Shown in pieces: positions 1 through 8,851 of a DNA stretch of 64,000 nt (position 1 is its first letter; each line of letters begins with the position of its first letter). The notes under the pieces are model-generated. The model searched no databases. It saw nothing but the letters and a program-made list of their open reading frames with translations, and was not told where the DNA came from. This DNA is from Rhodococcus sp. B7740 (GTDB lineage Bacteria; Actinomycetota; Actinomycetes; Mycobacteriales; Mycobacteriaceae). Both the position numbers and the translations under genes were made by a program. The stretch is taken from positions 1,426,001 to 1,490,000 of the forward strand of contig NZ_CP010797.1 of the NCBI RefSeq assembly GCF_000954115.1, given 5' to 3'.

Positions 1-364
1 ACACGAATGCATGCGATGCCCGAATGGCGTACGCCGCGATGATGATTCCTTCGATCAGCGTGTGCGGGCTCGCCATCAGCAGCGGCATGTCCTTGCAGGT
101 GCCCGGCTCCGATTCGTCGGCGTTGACCACCAGGTAGTGAGCTTTCCCGTCACCCTGTGGAATGAAGCTCCACTTCGTTCCGGTTGGGAATCCCGCACCG
201 CCACGGCCGCGCAGACCGGAATCCTTCACCAAGGCGATGAGATCGTCGGGGTCCATGGACAGGGCTTTCTCCAGCCCTCGATATCCGTCGTGACTGCGGT
301 AGGTGTCGAGGGTCCACGAGTTCTTCTCGTCCCAGAATTCGCTCAGCACCGGCGTCAGGGCCAT
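1..364 (-). CDS. nuoF: NADH-quinone oxidoreductase subunit F, N-terminal part (partial)
   Basis: Only the first 121 codons are inside the window; the gene runs off the left edge. Complex I subunit F carries FMN, the NADH site and a 4Fe-4S cluster in the peripheral arm. The glycine-rich nucleotide-binding stretch [13 protein letters not shown] lies at about residues 53-65, and [14 protein letters not shown] follows at about 79-92; both are typical of NuoF. The ATG starts one base after the nuoE stop, so translation is coupled. The 4Fe-4S cysteines would lie outside the window and cannot be checked. Confidence 0.95.
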   Translation of the reverse strand, partial: MALTPVLSEFWDEKNSWTLDTYRSHDGYRGLEKALSMDPDDLIALVKDSGLRGRGGAGFPTGTKWSFIPQGDGKAHYLVVNADESEPGTCKDMPLLMASPHTLIEGIIIAAYAIRASHAFV

Positions 365-365
365 G

Positions 366-1259
366 TCACTTCCCCTTCGTCGACGGATCGGTTTCGGTGG
401 TGTTCGGCTGCGGTGGAACGGTCGCCGACGGAGCCGGAGCGGGCTTCTCGCGCACCGTCTCCGCCACGGCTTCGGCACCGAGATCGGGATGATCGTCCGG
501 GGGGCCGGCGACCGCCCGGGGAGCCGACATCGAGTGCTCTCGGGCGTACCGGAGGCCGGCGAGGGTGGCTTCGCCTGCGCTGCCGGAGGATTCGAGTGCC
601 CCGGGCCGGTCGTCGGCGAACCCGGCGAGAATTCGCTCGGTCTCGCGGAACGTGCACAGCGGCGCGCCGCGAGTCGGGGTCACCTGCTCACCGGAGCGAA
701 GCGCGTCGACCAGTTCCCGCGCCGACGCCGGAGTTCTGTTGTCGAAGAATTCCCAGTTGACCATCATCACCGGCGCGAAGTCGCACGCGGCGTTGCACTC
801 GATGTGCTCGAGGGTGATGGCACCGTCGACCGTGGTTCCGCCGTGATCGATGTCGAGGTGGTCCCGCAGGGCGTCCATGATGGCGTCGCCGCCCATGACG
901 GCACACAGGGTGTTGGTGCACACTCCGACGCGATAGTTGCCGGTGGGCTCGCGGCGATACATCGAGTAGAACGTCGCGACCGCGGTCACCTCTGCTCCGG
1001 TGAGATCGAGTACGTCCGAGCAGAATTCGATTCCGGCCGGCGTGAGGTATCCGTCCTCGGATTGCACCAGGTGCAGCAACGGCAGCAACGCGGATCGGGT
1101 CTGAGGATAGCGGGCGAGGACGATGTCGGCGTCGGCGCGCAGGCGGGCCAGGACCTCTGCCGGATAGGATTCGCGTGCGTCGGGGCCGACCAGTTGTACG
1201 GCTTCCTCGGGGCGGGCTCCGAGTTGGACGAGTACCGGCTCCGAGCGTGGCGTGGTCAT
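366..1259 (-). CDS. nuoE: NADH-quinone oxidoreductase subunit E (24-kDa type)
   Basis: 297 aa. This thioredoxin-fold subunit of complex I holds the 2Fe-2S cluster N1a beside NuoF. The four ligands are visible as C-x4-C (C114, C119) and C-x3-C (C155, C159). About 80 residues follow the core, ending in a Pro/Ala/Thr-rich tail with no recognisable domain. The tail makes the protein longer than the usual family core, and I infer that it is disordered. The ATG overlaps the nuoD stop as ATGA, which fixes the start and indicates coupled translation. Confidence 0.95.
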   Translation of the reverse strand: MTTPRSEPVLVQLGARPEEAVQLVGPDARESYPAEVLARLRADADIVLARYPQTRSALLPLLHLVQSEDGYLTPAGIEFCSDVLDLTGAEVTAVATFYSMYRREPTGNYRVGVCTNTLCAVMGGDAIMDALRDHLDIDHGGTTVDGAITLEHIECNAACDFAPVMMVNWEFFDNRTPASARELVDALRSGEQVTPTRGAPLCTFRETERILAGFADDRPGALESSGSAGEATLAGLRYAREHSMSAPRAVAGPPDDHPDLGAEAVAETVREKPAPAPSATVPPQPNTTETDPSTKGK

Positions 1260-2554
1260 CGGTCCACCCCGCCCATCACCGGGTCGATACTGGCCACGGC
1301 AGCGATGACGTCGGAGATCATGCCGCCCTCGCACATCGCGGCAACCGCCTGCAGGTTGGTGAACGACGGGTCTCTGAAATGCACTCGGTACGGCCGAGTG
1401 CCGCCGTCGCTGACGATGTGCACGCCCAGTTCGCCTCGCGGCGATTCCACGGTGGAGAGCACTTGGCCCGCCGGCACTCGCATTCCCTCGGTGACCAGTT
1501 TGAAGTGGTGGATCAACGACTCCATCGAGGTGTCCATGATGGTGCGCACGTGGTCCTGAGAATTGCCGAGACCGTCGGGTCCGGAGACCAGTTCGGCCGG
1601 CCAGGCGATCTTCTTGTCGTCGATGACCACCGGTCCGGGTCGCAGCCGATCGAGAGTCTGCTCGACGATCTTGAGCGATTCCTTCATCTCTTCCACGCGA
1701 ATCAGATAGCGCCCGTAGCAGTCGCATCCGGTGTCGGTGACGACATCGAACTCGTAGTTCTCGTACCCGCAGTAGGGATCGGACCGGCGCAGATCGTAGG
1801 GAAGTCCGGTCGAGCGAAGCACCGGACCAGTGACGCCGAGGGCCATGCACCCCGTCAGGTCCAGGTAGCCGACGTTCTCGGTTCTGGCCTTCCAGATCGG
1901 GTTGTCGTTGAGCATGAGTTCGAGGTCGCGTAGACGGCCAGGAAGAACCCGCAGTAGCTCGCGGACCTTGGCGATCGCATCGGCGGGCAGATCCTGAGAC
2001 AAGCCCCCGGGACGGATGTACGCGTGGTTCATCCGAAGTCCGGTGATGGCCTCGAAGACGTCGAGTATCAGTTCGCGTTCCCGGAAGCCGAACAGCATCG
2101 CCGTCACGGCACCCAATTCCATTCCGCCCGTAGCCAACGCCACGAGGTGCGAGGAGATCCGATTGAGCTCCATCAGCATCACCCGGACTACCGTCGCGCG
2201 CTCGGGAATGTCGTCGGTGATGTCGAGTAGCTTCTCCACCCCGAGGCAGTACGCGGTCTCGTTGAAGAAGGGCGAGAGATAGTCCATCCGAGTGACGAAC
2301 GTGACGCCCTGGGTCCAGTTACGATATTCGAGGTTCTTCTCGATACCGGTGTGCAGGTAGCCGATTCCGCACCGGGCCTCGGTGACGGTCTCGCCTTCGA
2401 TCTCGAGTATCAACCGCAGCACACCATGGGTGGACGGGTGTTGCGGACCCATGTTGACCACGATGCGTTCCGTGGTCGACCCGCGGGCCAGTTCGACCAC
2501 GTCGTCCCAGTCCTGACCCGACACCGCATAGATGGTTTCGTCCGTTGCGCTCAT
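1256..2554 (-). CDS. nuoD: NADH-quinone oxidoreductase subunit D (49-kDa type)
   Basis: 432 aa. This peripheral-arm subunit of complex I helps form the quinone-binding pocket together with NuoB. The hallmark [13 protein letters not shown] occurs near residue 35, followed by the conserved [15 protein letters not shown] stretch and a C-terminal [25 protein letters not shown] ending. The chosen ATG shares its first base with the last base of the nuoC stop (TGATG), and upstream in-frame codons would run through nuoC. Length is normal for the 49-kDa family. Confidence 0.96.
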   Translation of the reverse strand: MSATDETIYAVSGQDWDDVVELARGSTTERIVVNMGPQHPSTHGVLRLILEIEGETVTEARCGIGYLHTGIEKNLEYRNWTQGVTFVTRMDYLSPFFNETAYCLGVEKLLDITDDIPERATVVRVMLMELNRISSHLVALATGGMELGAVTAMLFGFRERELILDVFEAITGLRMNHAYIRPGGLSQDLPADAIAKVRELLRVLPGRLRDLELMLNDNPIWKARTENVGYLDLTGCMALGVTGPVLRSTGLPYDLRRSDPYCGYENYEFDVVTDTGCDCYGRYLIRVEEMKESLKIVEQTLDRLRPGPVVIDDKKIAWPAELVSGPDGLGNSQDHVRTIMDTSMESLIHHFKLVTEGMRVPAGQVLSTVESPRGELGVHIVSDGGTRPYRVHFRDPSFTNLQAVAAMCEGGMISDVIAAVASIDPVMGGVDR

Positions 2555-3216
2555 CAGTTGTACGACCTGCGCTCGTTGGGAGGCGCAACCCGAGCGCCCT
2601 TGTACTCGATGGGAATTCCGCCCAGGGGATAGTCCTTGCGTTGGGGGTGGCCGACCCAATCGTCGGGCATCTCGATCCGCGTCAGTGCGGGATGACCGTC
2701 GAAGACGATGCCGAAGAAGTCGTAGACCTCGCGTTCGTGCCAATCGTTGGTCGGATACACCGCGCAGAGCGAGGGCGTGTGCGGATCTGCATCGGGCACA
2801 GCCACTTCGAGTCGCACACGGCGTCCGTGGGTGATGGAGACCAGATGGTAGACCACGCGCAATTCCCGGCCGACATGATCCGGGTAGTGCACGCCCGATG
2901 CCCCCGTGCACAATTCGAATCTCAGTTCCCCGTCGTCACGGAGAGCACGGGCGACAGCGGGTACGTGCTCCCGCGAGAGATGCAGCGTCAGTTCGTCGCG
3001 GAAGATCACCACACGTTCGACGGCGTCCTCGAACGGTACGGCTGCGTCCCCGGCGTCGAGAACAGCGGCCAAGCGATCGACCAGGGCGTCGAAGTAACTG
3101 CCGTAGGGTCGGAGCGCGGTATCGACCGACGCCACCGGCGGCTGCAACCGGCCGTAACCGGACGTGTCGCCGCTCCCCCGGACGCCGAACATCCCGCGGG
3201 CTCCGTGCGTCGTCAT
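2554..3216 (-). CDS. nuoC: NADH-quinone oxidoreductase subunit C (30-kDa type)
   Basis: 220 aa. Subunit C of complex I packs against NuoD in the peripheral arm. The 30-kDa signature is clear near the C-terminus: [19 protein letters not shown], then [21 protein letters not shown] Gly-rich N-terminal extension of about 30 residues precedes the domain, as is common in actinobacteria. The start overlaps the nuoB stop as ATGA. NuoC and NuoD are separate genes here, unlike the fused form of enterobacteria. Confidence 0.95.
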   Translation of the reverse strand: MTTHGARGMFGVRGSGDTSGYGRLQPPVASVDTALRPYGSYFDALVDRLAAVLDAGDAAVPFEDAVERVVIFRDELTLHLSREHVPAVARALRDDGELRFELCTGASGVHYPDHVGRELRVVYHLVSITHGRRVRLEVAVPDADPHTPSLCAVYPTNDWHEREVYDFFGIVFDGHPALTRIEMPDDWVGHPQRKDYPLGGIPIEYKGARVAPPNERRSYN

Positions 3217-3767
3217 CGCAGCAGCCCCTTCAAGTCGATGGTCGGGGTGGACGCCAGCGCTGCAGCCTCGGCGGCCGCGCGCACCTGCTCGCGATTGACA
3301 CCGAGCGGCATTTCCTGAATCTTCTTGTGCAGCTCCAGGATTGCGTTGAGCAGCATCTCGGGTCGGGGTGGGCAACCGGGCAGGTAGATGTCGACGGGGA
3401 CGATGTGATCGACACCCTGAACCACCGCGTAGTTGTTGAACATTCCGCCCGAGGACGCGCAGACACCCATGGCGAGGACCCATTTCGGCTCCGCCATCTG
3501 GTCGTACACCTGCCGCAGTACGGGCCCCATCTTCTGGCTGACACGCCCCGCCACGATCATCAGGTCCGCTTGACGCGGAGACGCACGGAACGCTTCCATG
3601 CCGAATCGCGCGAGATCGAACCGACCGGAGGTGGTGGCCATCATCTCGATCGCACAGCACGCGAGACCGAAGGTCGCGGGCCACAACGAACCCTTACGGG
3701 CGTAGCCCGCCAACCCCTCGACGGTGGTCAGCAGAAATCCGCTGGGTAGCTTCTCTTCGAGTCCCAT
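3213..3767 (-). CDS. nuoB: NADH-quinone oxidoreductase subunit B (PSST)
   Basis: 184 aa. NuoB carries the terminal 4Fe-4S cluster N2 that reduces quinone. The four conserved ligands are present: the CC pair at 37-38 ([10 protein letters not shown]), C103 ([15 protein letters not shown]) and C132 ([10 protein letters not shown]). Length is normal. The gene lies 71 nt downstream of nuoA, the largest gap inside this operon, and overlaps nuoC by 4 nt. Confidence 0.97.
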   Translation of the reverse strand: MGLEEKLPSGFLLTTVEGLAGYARKGSLWPATFGLACCAIEMMATTSGRFDLARFGMEAFRASPRQADLMIVAGRVSQKMGPVLRQVYDQMAEPKWVLAMGVCASSGGMFNNYAVVQGVDHIVPVDIYLPGCPPRPEMLLNAILELHKKIQEMPLGVNREQVRAAAEAAALASTPTIDLKGLLR

Positions 3768-3838
3768 CGATCACGCTCTTTCGCATCCGCTTGAGGTGAG
3801 AACAGTGCATCGTGCCGCCGCCGATCAGCGTTCGGGCG

Positions 3839-4198
3839 TCAGTCCCATCCGAGTCCGCCTCGCCGCCACTCGTAGACGTAGGCCACCGACACGTTGACGA
3901 CGAACAGTGCCATGGCAACCAGTCCGAAAGCGCCCAGGACGTCGAGGTGCACGGCCCACGGATAGAGGAAGACGATCTCGATGTCGAAAATGATGAACAA
4001 CATGGCGGTCAGGTAGAACTTCACCGGAAATCGTTGGCCCGTAGGCGCATGCATCGTGGGCTCGATGCCGCATTCGTACGCGTCGAACTTCGCTCGGTTG
4101 TACCGCGCCGGACCCACCATGGTTCCGACCATCACCGAGAACACCGCGAACACGACCGCAATGGCACCGAGAACGAGGATCGGAACGTAGGCGTTCAT
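3839..4198 (-). CDS. nuoA: NADH-quinone oxidoreductase subunit A
   Basis: 119 aa. This small membrane subunit of complex I is the first gene of the nuo operon. Three hydrophobic segments are visible (about residues 5-27, 62-82 and 88-108), with the conserved loop KFDAYECGIEPT between the first two; its Cys is the one exposed in the deactive form of the enzyme in other species. The promoter must lie in the 270-nt region shared with the divergent aquaporin gene, where a CRP/GlxR-like site sits 65 nt upstream of this ATG. Confidence 0.95.
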   Translation of the reverse strand: MNAYVPILVLGAIAVVFAVFSVMVGTMVGPARYNRAKFDAYECGIEPTMHAPTGQRFPVKFYLTAMLFIIFDIEIVFLYPWAVHLDVLGAFGLVAMALFVVNVSVAYVYEWRRGGLGWD

Positions 4199-4262
4199 CC
4201 CGGCATCTGCTCCCTCGATCGACTACCGCGCCGGCGCGGAGTAAATGCGACGGCCGTACCAA

Positions 4263-4278
4263 TGTGACCTGAAACACA
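4263..4278. promoter_or_regulatory. CRP/GlxR-family operator, nuo-proximal
   Basis: The sequence TGTGACCTGAAACACA matches the CRP-family consensus TGTGA-N6-TCACA at all but one of its ten fixed positions. It lies 65 nt upstream of nuoA, a usual distance for activator control. Mycobacterial CRP and corynebacterial GlxR are known to use this consensus. Binding itself is inferred from sequence only. Confidence 0.55.
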
Positions 4279-4366
4279 CGATATGGGTTCGGTGTCGATC
4301 TCGCGGGATTTCGAGGACTCCAGTTTCGTAATCCGTTGACACGCATGGGGCACCCGATCTCGACAG

Positions 4367-4382
4367 TGTGACTCAGATCACT
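4367..4382. promoter_or_regulatory. CRP/GlxR-family operator, aquaporin-proximal
   Basis: The sequence TGTGACTCAGATCACT matches TGTGA-N6-TCACA at all but the last fixed position. It lies about 90 nt upstream of the aquaporin start and 104 nt from the first site (left end to left end). A possible -35 hexamer TTGACA lies at 4336-4341, but no good -10 follows it. Confidence 0.5.
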
Positions 4383-4472
4383 ACCGGGCCCCATGCGATC
4401 CGGTCGGACGTCAACGACAAACCTCCCGACGATCCCGGCCGAACGAGGCCGCAGCATGAAACAGGAGAAATG

Positions 4473-5186
4473 ATGAAATCGATTTCCGTCTCGGCACTCG
4501 CCGCCGAGGGACTGGGAACTGCCCTGCTCGTGATCTTCGGAGTCGGCACCGCCGTCATCGCGGGCGACACTGTCGGCACCCCGGGCATCGCCCTGGCGTT
4601 CGGACTCACACTGCTCGCCCTCGTCTACGCGATCGGGCCTGTCTCTGGATGCCACATCAACCCGGCCGTGACGATCGGAGCCCTGATAGCTCGCGCCATC
4701 ACCCCGGTCAAAGCTGCGTTCTACATCGCTGCGCAGGCCGTCGGTGCAGTGATCGGCGCGCTGATCGTACTGCTCGTGGCGTCCGGCCGCCCCGGATACG
4801 ACATGTCGTCGGACGGTCTGGGCACCAACGGATTCGGCAGCTCGTCACCCGGAGGATACGGGCTGGCGTCGGTGGCGGTGTTCGAGACGATCGCGACCGG
4901 CCTGCTCGTCCTGGTCGTACTGGCCACGACCGCCCCCACCGTTCACCCCGTCGTGGCGGCCGGCATCCCGATCGGCCTCACCCTGACCGTGGTTCACCTG
5001 CTGGGCATCGGCATCGACTCGACCTCGGTCAACCCTGCTCGGTCCCTCGGCCCGGCCCTGGTCTCCGGCGGACCGGCCCTGTCACAGCTGTGGGTGTTCG
5101 TGGTGTTCCCGTTGCTCGGAGCAGTCATCGCCGGTTCGATCCACCGGTTCGTGCTGACGGTCCCCGCATCGGAGAAGACGGTCTGA
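4473..5186 (+). CDS. aqpZ: aquaporin Z-type water channel
   Basis: 237 aa, six transmembrane helices and two half-helices. Both NPA boxes are present: HINPAV (63-65) and SVNPARS (187-189). The selectivity-filter residues F43, H175, T184 and R190 match the water-selective AqpZ set rather than the glycerol facilitator set. The start is the second of two adjacent ATGs, 5 nt after AGGAG (4463-4467); the first ATG, at 4470, would be only 2 nt away. An in-frame GTG at 4368 would add 35 hydrophilic residues and overlap an operator. The stop is separated from the convergent receiver gene by a single base. Confidence 0.93.
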   Translation: MKSISVSALAAEGLGTALLVIFGVGTAVIAGDTVGTPGIALAFGLTLLALVYAIGPVSGCHINPAVTIGALIARAITPVKAAFYIAAQAVGAVIGALIVLLVASGRPGYDMSSDGLGTNGFGSSSPGGYGLASVAVFETIATGLLVLVVLATTAPTVHPVVAAGIPIGLTLTVVHLLGIGIDSTSVNPARSLGPALVSGGPALSQLWVFVVFPLLGAVIAGSIHRFVLTVPASEKTV

Positions 5187-5187
5187 T

Positions 5188-5637
5188 CTACCGCGGTCGA
5201 GAGACCCGGCCACCGACGCGTGCCGAGCGCTGCCCCAGCAGATCGACCACCGCACGCCCGAGCCGAATCGGATCCAACGGGTGCGGTACTGCAGCCTCGG
5301 CGCGCGACCATTCGGCCAACCACGCGTCGTCCGGACGTCCGATGAGCACCAACACCGGTGGGCAATCGACAATCTCGTCCTTCAGCTGCTTCGCCAGACC
5401 CAGCCCGCCGACGGGTGAGGACTCGCCGTCGAGAATCGCCAACGCGACACCGCCTGCATCCATGTGCTCGATGACTACGGCAGCCGTGGCGATGTCGACG
5501 TATTCGATGTCACCGAGTGCGGGATCCGGTCGAGTTCCCACCGCAGACCGCACCTGGGCACGGGTAGCGGCATTGCTGCTGTACACGAGCACGCGCAGAC
5601 GACCGGATGAACTCTCTCCCACTGTGGCGTCGGACAC
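5188..5637 (-). CDS. degenerate response-regulator receiver domain protein
   Basis: 149 aa, a single CheY-like receiver with no output domain. The phospho-acceptor Asp is kept at D70 in LAILDGESSPVGG. The acidic pair expected after the first strand is replaced by S20-S21, and the conserved Lys before the last Pro is replaced by His (H119 in VPHPLDP). The protein is therefore an atypical or pseudo-receiver. M. tuberculosis has a single-receiver protein, Rv3143, beside its nuo operon, and this looks like the counterpart. Canonical Mg-dependent phosphorylation is doubtful; partner and role are unknown. Confidence 0.75.
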   Translation of the reverse strand: MSDATVGESSSGRLRVLVYSSNAATRAQVRSAVGTRPDPALGDIEYVDIATAAVVIEHMDAGGVALAILDGESSPVGGLGLAKQLKDEIVDCPPVLVLIGRPDDAWLAEWSRAEAAVPHPLDPIRLGRAVVDLLGQRSARVGGRVSRPR

Positions 5638-5716
5638 ACCGCGATGCTACCGCGCTGTCCCCGCGAATCAGCCCGAAACAGCTACGGCCGACATGCATTC
5701 GACGCTGCGAGTCCGG

Positions 5717-6361
5717 TCAGGACTCGACGGTGACGATCACCCCGGCAGGTTCTTCGGTGGTCGTCACCGTGAACTCGGGTCGATCGGCCGCAACACCGAC
5801 GAAGGCCTGCGAGATTCCGCCGGGATCGGCCAGAAAATCAACCGAGACAACAGCGGAACCCTCACTTCCTCGGACACGTTCGGGCCCGGTATACGGAGTG
5901 AACGTGCCGTCGGAGTCCGTCGATGTACCGGACAGATCCACCTGCAACACCGATCTTCCCGGCACTGCCAGCGGTTCACTCGTGGCGTAGCGGACGGCTT
6001 CGTCGACATACCGCACCGTATAGGAGACAGGGCCGTTGCCCGCCAACCGGAATTCGACAGTCGACGACCCCTCGAACACCACGTCGGTGACACCGACCGG
6101 CGACGCGCTCGGGAACCGCGCGCCATCGAGGCTCGGAGGTAGCTCTGTCACCGCGGGCGGCGGCGCTTCGACGGTCGGCACGGGATCGGTCACGGGATCA
6201 CCGACCACCAACGATCCCGTGACCGTCACGTAGTTCGTGCCGGCCGAGACCTCGTCGACCGGGCCGCTGCCGTCCTCGCCGGCACAACCCGCGAGAAGAC
6301 CGAGCGCCAGCGATCCGACGACCCAGAGCGCGAGTGGAGACCTGCGGTGGCCGTCGTACAT
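5717..6361 (-). CDS. putative lipoprotein with AMIN-like domain
   Basis: 214 aa. The N-terminus is a lipoprotein signal: basic DGHRR, a hydrophobic stretch, then LLAGC with the Cys at about residue 26. A Val/Pro-rich linker follows, then a beta-rich domain of about 120 residues with VTDVVFEGSSTVEFRLAGNG, resembling the AMIN-like domain found in secreted actinobacterial proteins. The start is the ATG immediately before the signal peptide; an upstream in-frame start would bury the signal. A role at the cell envelope is inferred only from the export signal. Confidence 0.7.
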   Translation of the reverse strand: MYDGHRRSPLALWVVGSLALGLLAGCAGEDGSGPVDEVSAGTNYVTVTGSLVVGDPVTDPVPTVEAPPPAVTELPPSLDGARFPSASPVGVTDVVFEGSSTVEFRLAGNGPVSYTVRYVDEAVRYATSEPLAVPGRSVLQVDLSGTSTDSDGTFTPYTGPERVRGSEGSAVVSVDFLADPGGISQAFVGVAADRPEFTVTTTEEPAGVIVTVES

Positions 6362-6461
6362 CGCCGTACCGTACTGAAGAAACCGATCGGTTCGGTAGTG
6401 CTGTCCCGACGCAATTCGGTCACGATCGCACCGTCCTGCGATGCTGCTAGCGTCGGAGGGT

Positions 6462-6737
6462 ATGGAGCCCAAGAGCTATTCGTCCGGTGAGCGTGTGTTC
6501 GGTCCGCCCAACGGGACTTTCGACGCGGACTGGGCTGCCACTGCACTGCGCTCGAACCGCCCCGAGTTGGACCATCCCACCTCGGTACGCCTGGTGGAAC
6601 GGGCCTGGGAGCTGCTCCGAACGCAGGGCCTGCGCGGAGAACCGCTGGCAGCTGCACTGGACCTCGAGCCCGGTCTCGCAACTGCGGTGTCCGCCGTCGC
6701 GACCGAGACCGCCGAGCTGTATCTGGACCCTCGGTAG
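6462..6737 (+). CDS. small conserved-looking hypothetical protein
   Basis: 91 aa, soluble, no signal peptide or membrane segment. I do not recognise the family. The N-terminal third is polar (SSGERVFGPPNGTF) and the rest is predicted helical and Leu/Ala/Glu-rich. A good ribosome-binding site GGAGG (6454-6458) lies just ahead of the ATG, which supports the start and argues that the gene is real. It is divergent from the lipoprotein gene and converges on the membrane protein gene with a 10-nt gap. Confidence 0.6.
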   Translation: MEPKSYSSGERVFGPPNGTFDADWAATALRSNRPELDHPTSVRLVERAWELLRTQGLRGEPLAAALDLEPGLATAVSAVATETAELYLDPR

Positions 6738-6747
6738 TTTCCGAGTC

Positions 6748-7179
6748 TCAGCGCGCACCGAACTGCTCGACGGCGAAGCCGGCCACGAGCACCGCTGTTC
6801 CTCCGATTTCGCCGACGATCAACGACACCATGAACAGATGCGTCCCCGGGACGGGATCGACGAACTGGTTCTCGGTGTCCCGACGAAACCCGTGCACGGT
6901 GTAGCTCACGACGGCAGCGACGAAGAACAACAGCACCACCGATGCGGCGATCAGATCCACCGGCACCGACCACGCGCTGAACTTCGCCAGCACAGCGAGT
7001 ACCAGAGCGGCGAACGAGTACATCAACGCTGCCCGATGGGCGATGTCGACGTACCGGTGGGCAGTGCCGTCCGGAGACGTCGACATCTGGTGGTACTTGA
7101 CGACACCCAACCCCAGTGCCCACAGCAGCAGCAGACCGGCCACGAGGACGATCACCTTGGTGTCCAGTTCCAACTGCAT
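6748..7179 (-). CDS. four-helix integral membrane protein, function unknown
   Basis: 143 aa with four hydrophobic segments at about residues 8-27, 48-67, 75-97 and 115-138, short loops, and a conserved-looking loop KYHQMSTSPDGTAHRYVDIAH after the first helix. A clear GGAG lies 6 nt upstream of the ATG. The size and helix spacing recall small DUF-type actinobacterial membrane proteins, but I cannot name the family. It is monocistronic, with neighbours on both sides pointing the other way. Confidence 0.65.
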   Translation of the reverse strand: MQLELDTKVIVLVAGLLLLWALGLGVVKYHQMSTSPDGTAHRYVDIAHRAALMYSFAALVLAVLAKFSAWSVPVDLIAASVVLLFFVAAVVSYTVHGFRRDTENQFVDPVPGTHLFMVSLIVGEIGGTAVLVAGFAVEQFGAR

Positions 7180-7237
7180 GTTTCTCCCCCACTAGATCCC
7201 GCGCCGAAGGTATCACCGGACTTGCTACCTTTCGGCA

Positions 7238-8002
7238 ATGCCGGCCGACCCCGAACTGTCCCAGAACGCGTACGGACTCCGCTTCGACTGGGGTCTGCGT
7301 GGTGCCGATGCCTGTGTCGACGGCGCCGACATCGCCGTCGTCGTGGATGTCCTGTCGTTCACGACCACTCTCACGGTCGCTGTGGACGCGGGCATCGACG
7401 TCATCCCCAGTCGGTGGCGCGACGACCGGGCCACCGAGTTGGCCGAGCAGTTCGACGCGGCCCTCGCCGTGGGGCGGTCGGCCGCCTCACCGGGCCGGAT
7501 CAGCTTGTGCCCGGCCACCGTACGGGCCGCGCCGGCACCGGCTCGGCTGGTGTTGCCGTCACCGAACGGGTCCACCATTGCCCACGATCTCGCGAGCACG
7601 GCCCCGCTGTGTGTGGGAGCGTCGCTGAGAAACGCGTCCGCAGTGGCGCAGTGGATACGGGCCGGAAACAGCAGTGCGGTGACAGCGGTCATAGCGGCCG
7701 GAGAACGATGGCCGGACGGATCGCTCCGCCCCGCCGTCGAGGACCTGTGGGGGGCCGGTGCAGTCATCGCCGCCCTGCTCGACGCCGGAGCAACCGATGC
7801 CTCCCCCGAAGGGAGAACAGCCGCTGCCGCGTGGCGAGCCGTCATGCACGACGTGGGCTCCGAGCTGCGGCAATGCGCCTCGGGTCGCGAATTGGCCGGG
7901 ATGGGACACCCGGAAGACGTCGACATCGCAGCCGAGGTCGATTCGAGTTCCTGCGTTCCGATTCTGCGCGACGGAGTATTCGTCGACGCGGCTCGGTCGT
8001 GA
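7238..8002 (+). CDS. ComB-family 2-phosphosulfolactate phosphatase-like protein
   Basis: 254 aa. The ComB fold is recognisable from VVVDVLSFTTTLT near residue 34, LVLPSPNGS near 108, and AAGERWPDGSLRPAVEDLWGA near 149. Archaeal ComB removes phosphate from 2-phospho-3-sulfolactate during coenzyme M synthesis. I see no other coenzyme M gene nearby, and most actinobacteria do not make coenzyme M, so the true substrate is unclear. It is divergently arranged with the membrane protein gene (58 nt). Confidence 0.75.
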   Translation: MPADPELSQNAYGLRFDWGLRGADACVDGADIAVVVDVLSFTTTLTVAVDAGIDVIPSRWRDDRATELAEQFDAALAVGRSAASPGRISLCPATVRAAPAPARLVLPSPNGSTIAHDLASTAPLCVGASLRNASAVAQWIRAGNSSAVTAVIAAGERWPDGSLRPAVEDLWGAGAVIAALLDAGATDASPEGRTAAAAWRAVMHDVGSELRQCASGRELAGMGHPEDVDIAAEVDSSSCVPILRDGVFVDAARS

Positions 8003-8098
8003 GTCGACGGGCGATCCACACGACCCACGATGCCGACCCGACACGGCCGATCGTGTCCGATATTTGGATCGGACACCCGAATCACGGATCATACGGTG

Positions 8099-8842
8099 GT
8101 GAGTACGGAACGAGTCGCCCCCAAGACCACCGTCGTTGTACCGACGTACAACGAACGTGAGAACCTCCCCAAGCTCGTCGAGCTGCTGGCCGGGTTACAG
8201 GTGGAAGGGCTCGGTGTGTTGGTGGTCGACGACAATTCGCCGGACGGCACCGGCGAGGTCGCCGACAAATTGGCCATCGACGGACCCATCGACGTCAGCG
8301 TTCTGCACCGCACCGAGAAGAACGGGCTCGGCCGCGCATACGTCGCAGGCATGACGAGAGCGCTCGATGAAGGTGCGGACATCGTCATTCAGATGGACGC
8401 CGATCTCTCGCACCCCACCGAGGTGATTCCGGCGATGATCGACAAACTCAACACCAGCGACGCGGCCGTGGTGCTCGGATCGCGATACGTACCGGGCGGA
8501 GCGGTCGCTGCCGATTGGCCCTGGCATCGCAAGGCCCTGTCCGCATGGGCGAATTTCTACGTGAACACGATCCTGCGCCTCGGAGTCAAGGATGCGACCG
8601 CGGGATTCAAGGCGTGGCACGCGCGCACCCTGCGCACCATCGATGTCGCCTCGGTCGAGAGCAACGGGTACGCGTTCCAGGTGGAGATGAACTACCGAAC
8701 CGTCAAACACGGCCTCACTCTCGCCGAAGTGCCGATCACGTTCGAGGAGCGCAGCGAGGGCGAATCCAAGATGAGCCTGTCGGTGCAGCTCGAGTCGGCA
8801 TTGGTGCCCTGGAAGTTGTTGCTGGGCAAGAAGAAACTCTGA
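8099..8842 (+). CDS. polyprenol-phosphate mannosyltransferase-like GT2 enzyme
   Basis: 247 aa, a soluble GT2 glycosyltransferase of the DPM1/Ppm type. These enzymes transfer mannose from GDP-mannose to polyprenyl phosphate for lipoarabinomannan and protein mannosylation. The family starts VVVPTYNERENL, then VLVVDDNSPDGTG, the metal-binding DxD in QMDADLSHP, GSRYVPGG, and a C-terminal VPITFEERSEGESKMS. Tandem GTG codons at 8096 and 8099 are both possible starts; neither has a strong ribosome site. In mycobacteria Ppm1 is fused or adjacent to Lnt, which is absent here, so this may be a paralogue. Confidence 0.82.
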   Translation: MSTERVAPKTTVVVPTYNERENLPKLVELLAGLQVEGLGVLVVDDNSPDGTGEVADKLAIDGPIDVSVLHRTEKNGLGRAYVAGMTRALDEGADIVIQMDADLSHPTEVIPAMIDKLNTSDAAVVLGSRYVPGGAVAADWPWHRKALSAWANFYVNTILRLGVKDATAGFKAWHARTLRTIDVASVESNGYAFQVEMNYRTVKHGLTLAEVPITFEERSEGESKMSLSVQLESALVPWKLLLGKKKL

Positions 8843-8851
8843 TCCCACACG

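Noticed and set aside
4336..4341. TTGACA as -35 of an aquaporin promoter
   Set aside because: No acceptable -10 occurs at 16-19 nt; it is mentioned only as a possibility with the CRP-like site.
4368..4472. Aquaporin N-terminal extension of 35 residues from GTG 4368
   Set aside because: The extension is hydrophilic, unlike AqpZ, the GTG lies within the CRP-like site, and a good ribosome site precedes the internal ATG at 4473.
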